From Druceiella hillmani (Eukaryota > Arthropoda > Insecta > Lepidoptera > Hepialidae), in NCBI GenBank assembly GCA_039881145.1, contig JAYKKI010000005.1, positions 27,545,001 through 27,609,000 on the forward strand: 64,000 nucleotides of DNA, written 5' to 3'. Below, in pieces: positions 61,562-64,000 of this stretch. Under the pieces are notes generated by a model. It was not told the DNA's origin and made no database searches. It worked only from the letters and a program-made list of their open reading frames with translations. Numbering within the stretch: the first letter of the stretch is position 1; each line of letters starts with the position of its first letter. The translations under genes were made by a program, and so were the position numbers.

Positions 61562-63290
61562 AAGAAAAATCGATTATACTGGTAACACAGTGTTGTTTAA
61601 CGAAGTGCTTATACTGATAATTTCAATAGCTTTTTTCTCACGGAGGTCCTTTTATGATAATGAAACATTTAGATGTAATTATGATTTTTTACATATTTAT
61701 CCATTTTTGGGAAGCATAAAAACCCATCAACATATGAGGAGCAGAATTGCAACACATGACATTAATCATGGGTATATTTCATGGTAAAACATTACAGCAC
61801 GCTTTCAAGCATTGTATATTTTTCTAAATTTATATAGTAAGATAGATAGTGTTTAAGATAATAAAAAGGGAAATAATTAATAATTCAATAATAAAGAAAA
61901 ATCGATTGTACTGGTAATATAGTGTAGTTTAATGAAGTGATTATACTGATAATTTCAATAGCTTTTTTTCCAGGGAGCTTCCTTTCATGATAATAGAACA
62001 TTTAGACATAAAATGTTATGACATGTATAAAAATCCATCAGCACCTGACGAGCAGAATTGCGACACTTGACATTGATTATGGGTATGTTTAATGGCAAAA
62101 CATTACAGTACGCTTACAAGCATTGTATATTTTTATAAATTTATATAGTACGATAGATAGTGTCAAAGATAATAAAAAGGGAAATAATTGATAATTCAAT
62201 AATAAAGAAAAATCGATTATACTGGTAATATAGTGTAGTTTAATGAAGTGATTAAACTGATAATTTCAATAGCTTTTTTTCCAGGGAGCTTCCTTTCATG
62301 ATAATAGAACATTTAGATGTAATTATGATCTTTTATTTATTTATTCATTTTTAAGAAGTACAACCAACACTTAAATGAGTCCAATCTCTACACATAAAAT
62401 GTTATGACATGTATAAAAATCCATTAGCACCTGACGAGCAGAATTGCGACACTTGACATTGATTATGGGTATGTTTAATGGCAAAACATTACAGTACGCT
62501 TACAAGCATTGTATATTTTTATAAATTTATATAGTACGATAGATAGTGTCAAAGATAATAAAAAGGGAAATAATTGATAATTCAATAATAAAGAAAAATC
62601 GATTATACTGGTAATATAGTGTAGTTTAATGAAGTGATTAAACTGATAATTTCAATAGCTTTTTTTCCAGGGAGCTTCCTTTCATGATAATAGAACATTT
62701 AGATGTAATTATGATCTTTTATTTATTTATTCATTTTTAAGAAGTACAACCAACACTTAAATGAGTCCAATCTCTACACATAAAATGTTATGACATGTAT
62801 AAAAATCCATTAGCACCTGACGAGCAGAATTGCGACACTTGACGTTGATTATGGGTATGTTTAATGGCAAAACATTACAGTACGCTTACAAGCATTGTAT
62901 ATTTTTATAAATTTATATAGTACGATAGATAGTGTCAAAGATAATAAAAAGGGAAATAATTGATAATTCAATAATAAAGAAAAATCGATTATACTGGTAA
63001 TATAGTGTAGTTTAATGAAGTGATTATACTGATAATTTCAATAGCTTTTTTTCCAGGGAGCTTCCTTTCATGATAATAGAACATTTAGACATAAAATGTT
63101 ATGACGTATAAAAATCCATCAGCACCTGACGAGCAGAATTGCGACACTTGACATTGATTATGGGTATGTTTAATTGCAAAACATTACAGTACGCTTTCAA
63201 GCATTGTATATTTTTATAAATTTTCTATCACGAAGAGGAAAGTATTAAAGATAATAAAAAAGAAAATAATTGATAATTCAATAATAAAAA
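61562..63290 (+). repeat. Tandem array, five units of 311-386 bp
   Basis: GAAAAATCGATT marks unit starts at 61564, 61896, 62207, 62593 and 62979. Units 3 and 4 are 386 bp and nearly identical. Units 2 and 5 lack an internal segment of about 70 bp (the part with CAACACTTAAATGAGTCC), and unit 1 has a different partial version. Shared blocks include GCAGAATTGCGACACTTGAC and GTACGATAGATAGTGTCAAA. No frame spans the array. Confidence 0.9.
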
Positions 63291-63844
63291 GTGCGTGTAC
63301 TTATTACGCGCATTAGAAGTTATACTCCTTAGGCATAATACAAGAATAACTTTATTTAGCACGCAAAATAATTAATGGAAATAAAATTTCAAAATTTTTT
63401 AATTTTTTTTATTTTTTATAATTCGCAAGCTGGTTTGTCTGAATACAAAATAAAATTCATAATTACAATGATAATAACAATAATAATATTGGTATAAATC
63501 AGAAGAAAAATATAACTAATTCATCCAAGGAATTTAAAATAATATTGATAACAATATTCGTAAGGCATTACTTAAAAATACACATATACTATTCAAACAA
63601 AACAAATAATAATAAATTAATTATCCAAAAATATGTTGAAAATGAAAAAAAAAATTGTTTTTGAAAAACAAACAATTTCTTTGTAATAAATCAAGAAACG
63701 TTACAAATTACTTTTTAAAAAATGATCATAAAGTTCATACACCAATTAACTTGTTATGTCAAGTAACTAACGTCCTCTACAGATGCAAAAAAATCTCTTT
63801 CCCGTCTAATTCTCGTTTTTATTAAATATATTAAAATACATTTG

Positions 63845-63848
<4 letters not shown>

Positions 63849-63927
<79 letters not shown>

Positions 63928-63958
63928 ATATATGCACACACACACACACACACACACT
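63849..63958. repeat. Compound (TA)n(CA)n microsatellite
   Basis: TA run interrupted by TTTATT, then about 12 CA units at 63935-63958. Confidence 0.95.
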
Positions 63959-64000
63959 TATTTATTTATATATTTATTTATATAGTTACGGAAACATTAC

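Overview
The window looks like nuclear DNA of an insect, most probably a butterfly or moth. It is very AT-rich, has a spliced gene with GT-AG introns, a nuclear tRNA, long TA microsatellites and many decayed interspersed repeats. Several of these repeats resemble ones I associate with lepidopteran genomes, such as elements opening with AACTGACTTCAAAAAA, repeat tails containing GCGCCATCTA, and tails containing GTTCAGCCG. The lepidopteran assignment rests on memory of these repeats and was not checked by search.

Only two cellular genes can be supported. The first is the 3' half of an atypical Rho-family GTPase on the minus strand, most like the Rnd (RhoE/Rho6) subgroup. Four coding exons (44367-44258, 44005-43868, 40184-40041 and 35950-35870) join in frame into 156 residues. 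They run from just after the DTxG switch-II position to a C-terminal CCVM prenylation box and a TGA stop. The exons with the P-loop and switch I were not found; the gene must start further upstream, probably beyond the right edge, so the intron upstream of 44367 would be at least about 19.6 kb. The second gene is a tRNA-Phe (anticodon GAA) at 60943-61015 with a Pol III T-run terminator.

Layout. From 1 to 31 kb the DNA is intergenic, with decayed transposons (jockey-like and mariner-like fragments, a broken transposase-like gene at 21.4-23.0 kb), a foldback element (9.5-9.9 kb), three tandem arrays (125-bp units at 8.5-9.4 kb, 124-bp units at 11.9-12.8 kb, 28-bp units at 18.1-18.3 kb) and scattered GC-richer islands. 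From 31.2 to 35.9 kb the DNA is extremely AT-rich with no recognisable transposon, and lies just downstream of the GTPase stop codon. From 35.9 to 44.4 kb are the GTPase exons and introns, which hold LINE, mariner and hAT remnants. From 44.4 kb to the right edge is presumed 5' intron or upstream DNA with MITEs, GC-rich islands (two of them homologous to each other, at 52.4 and 57.2 kb), tandem arrays (137-bp and 311-386-bp units), the tRNA and many microsatellites.

No prokaryotic feature, CRISPR array or operon is present. Most open frames of 60-125 codons are chance frames in AT-rich or repeated DNA. The most notable items are the unusual nucleotide-binding motifs of the GTPase, the pair of homologous GC-rich islands, the MITE family next to the tRNA, and the several satellite-like arrays.
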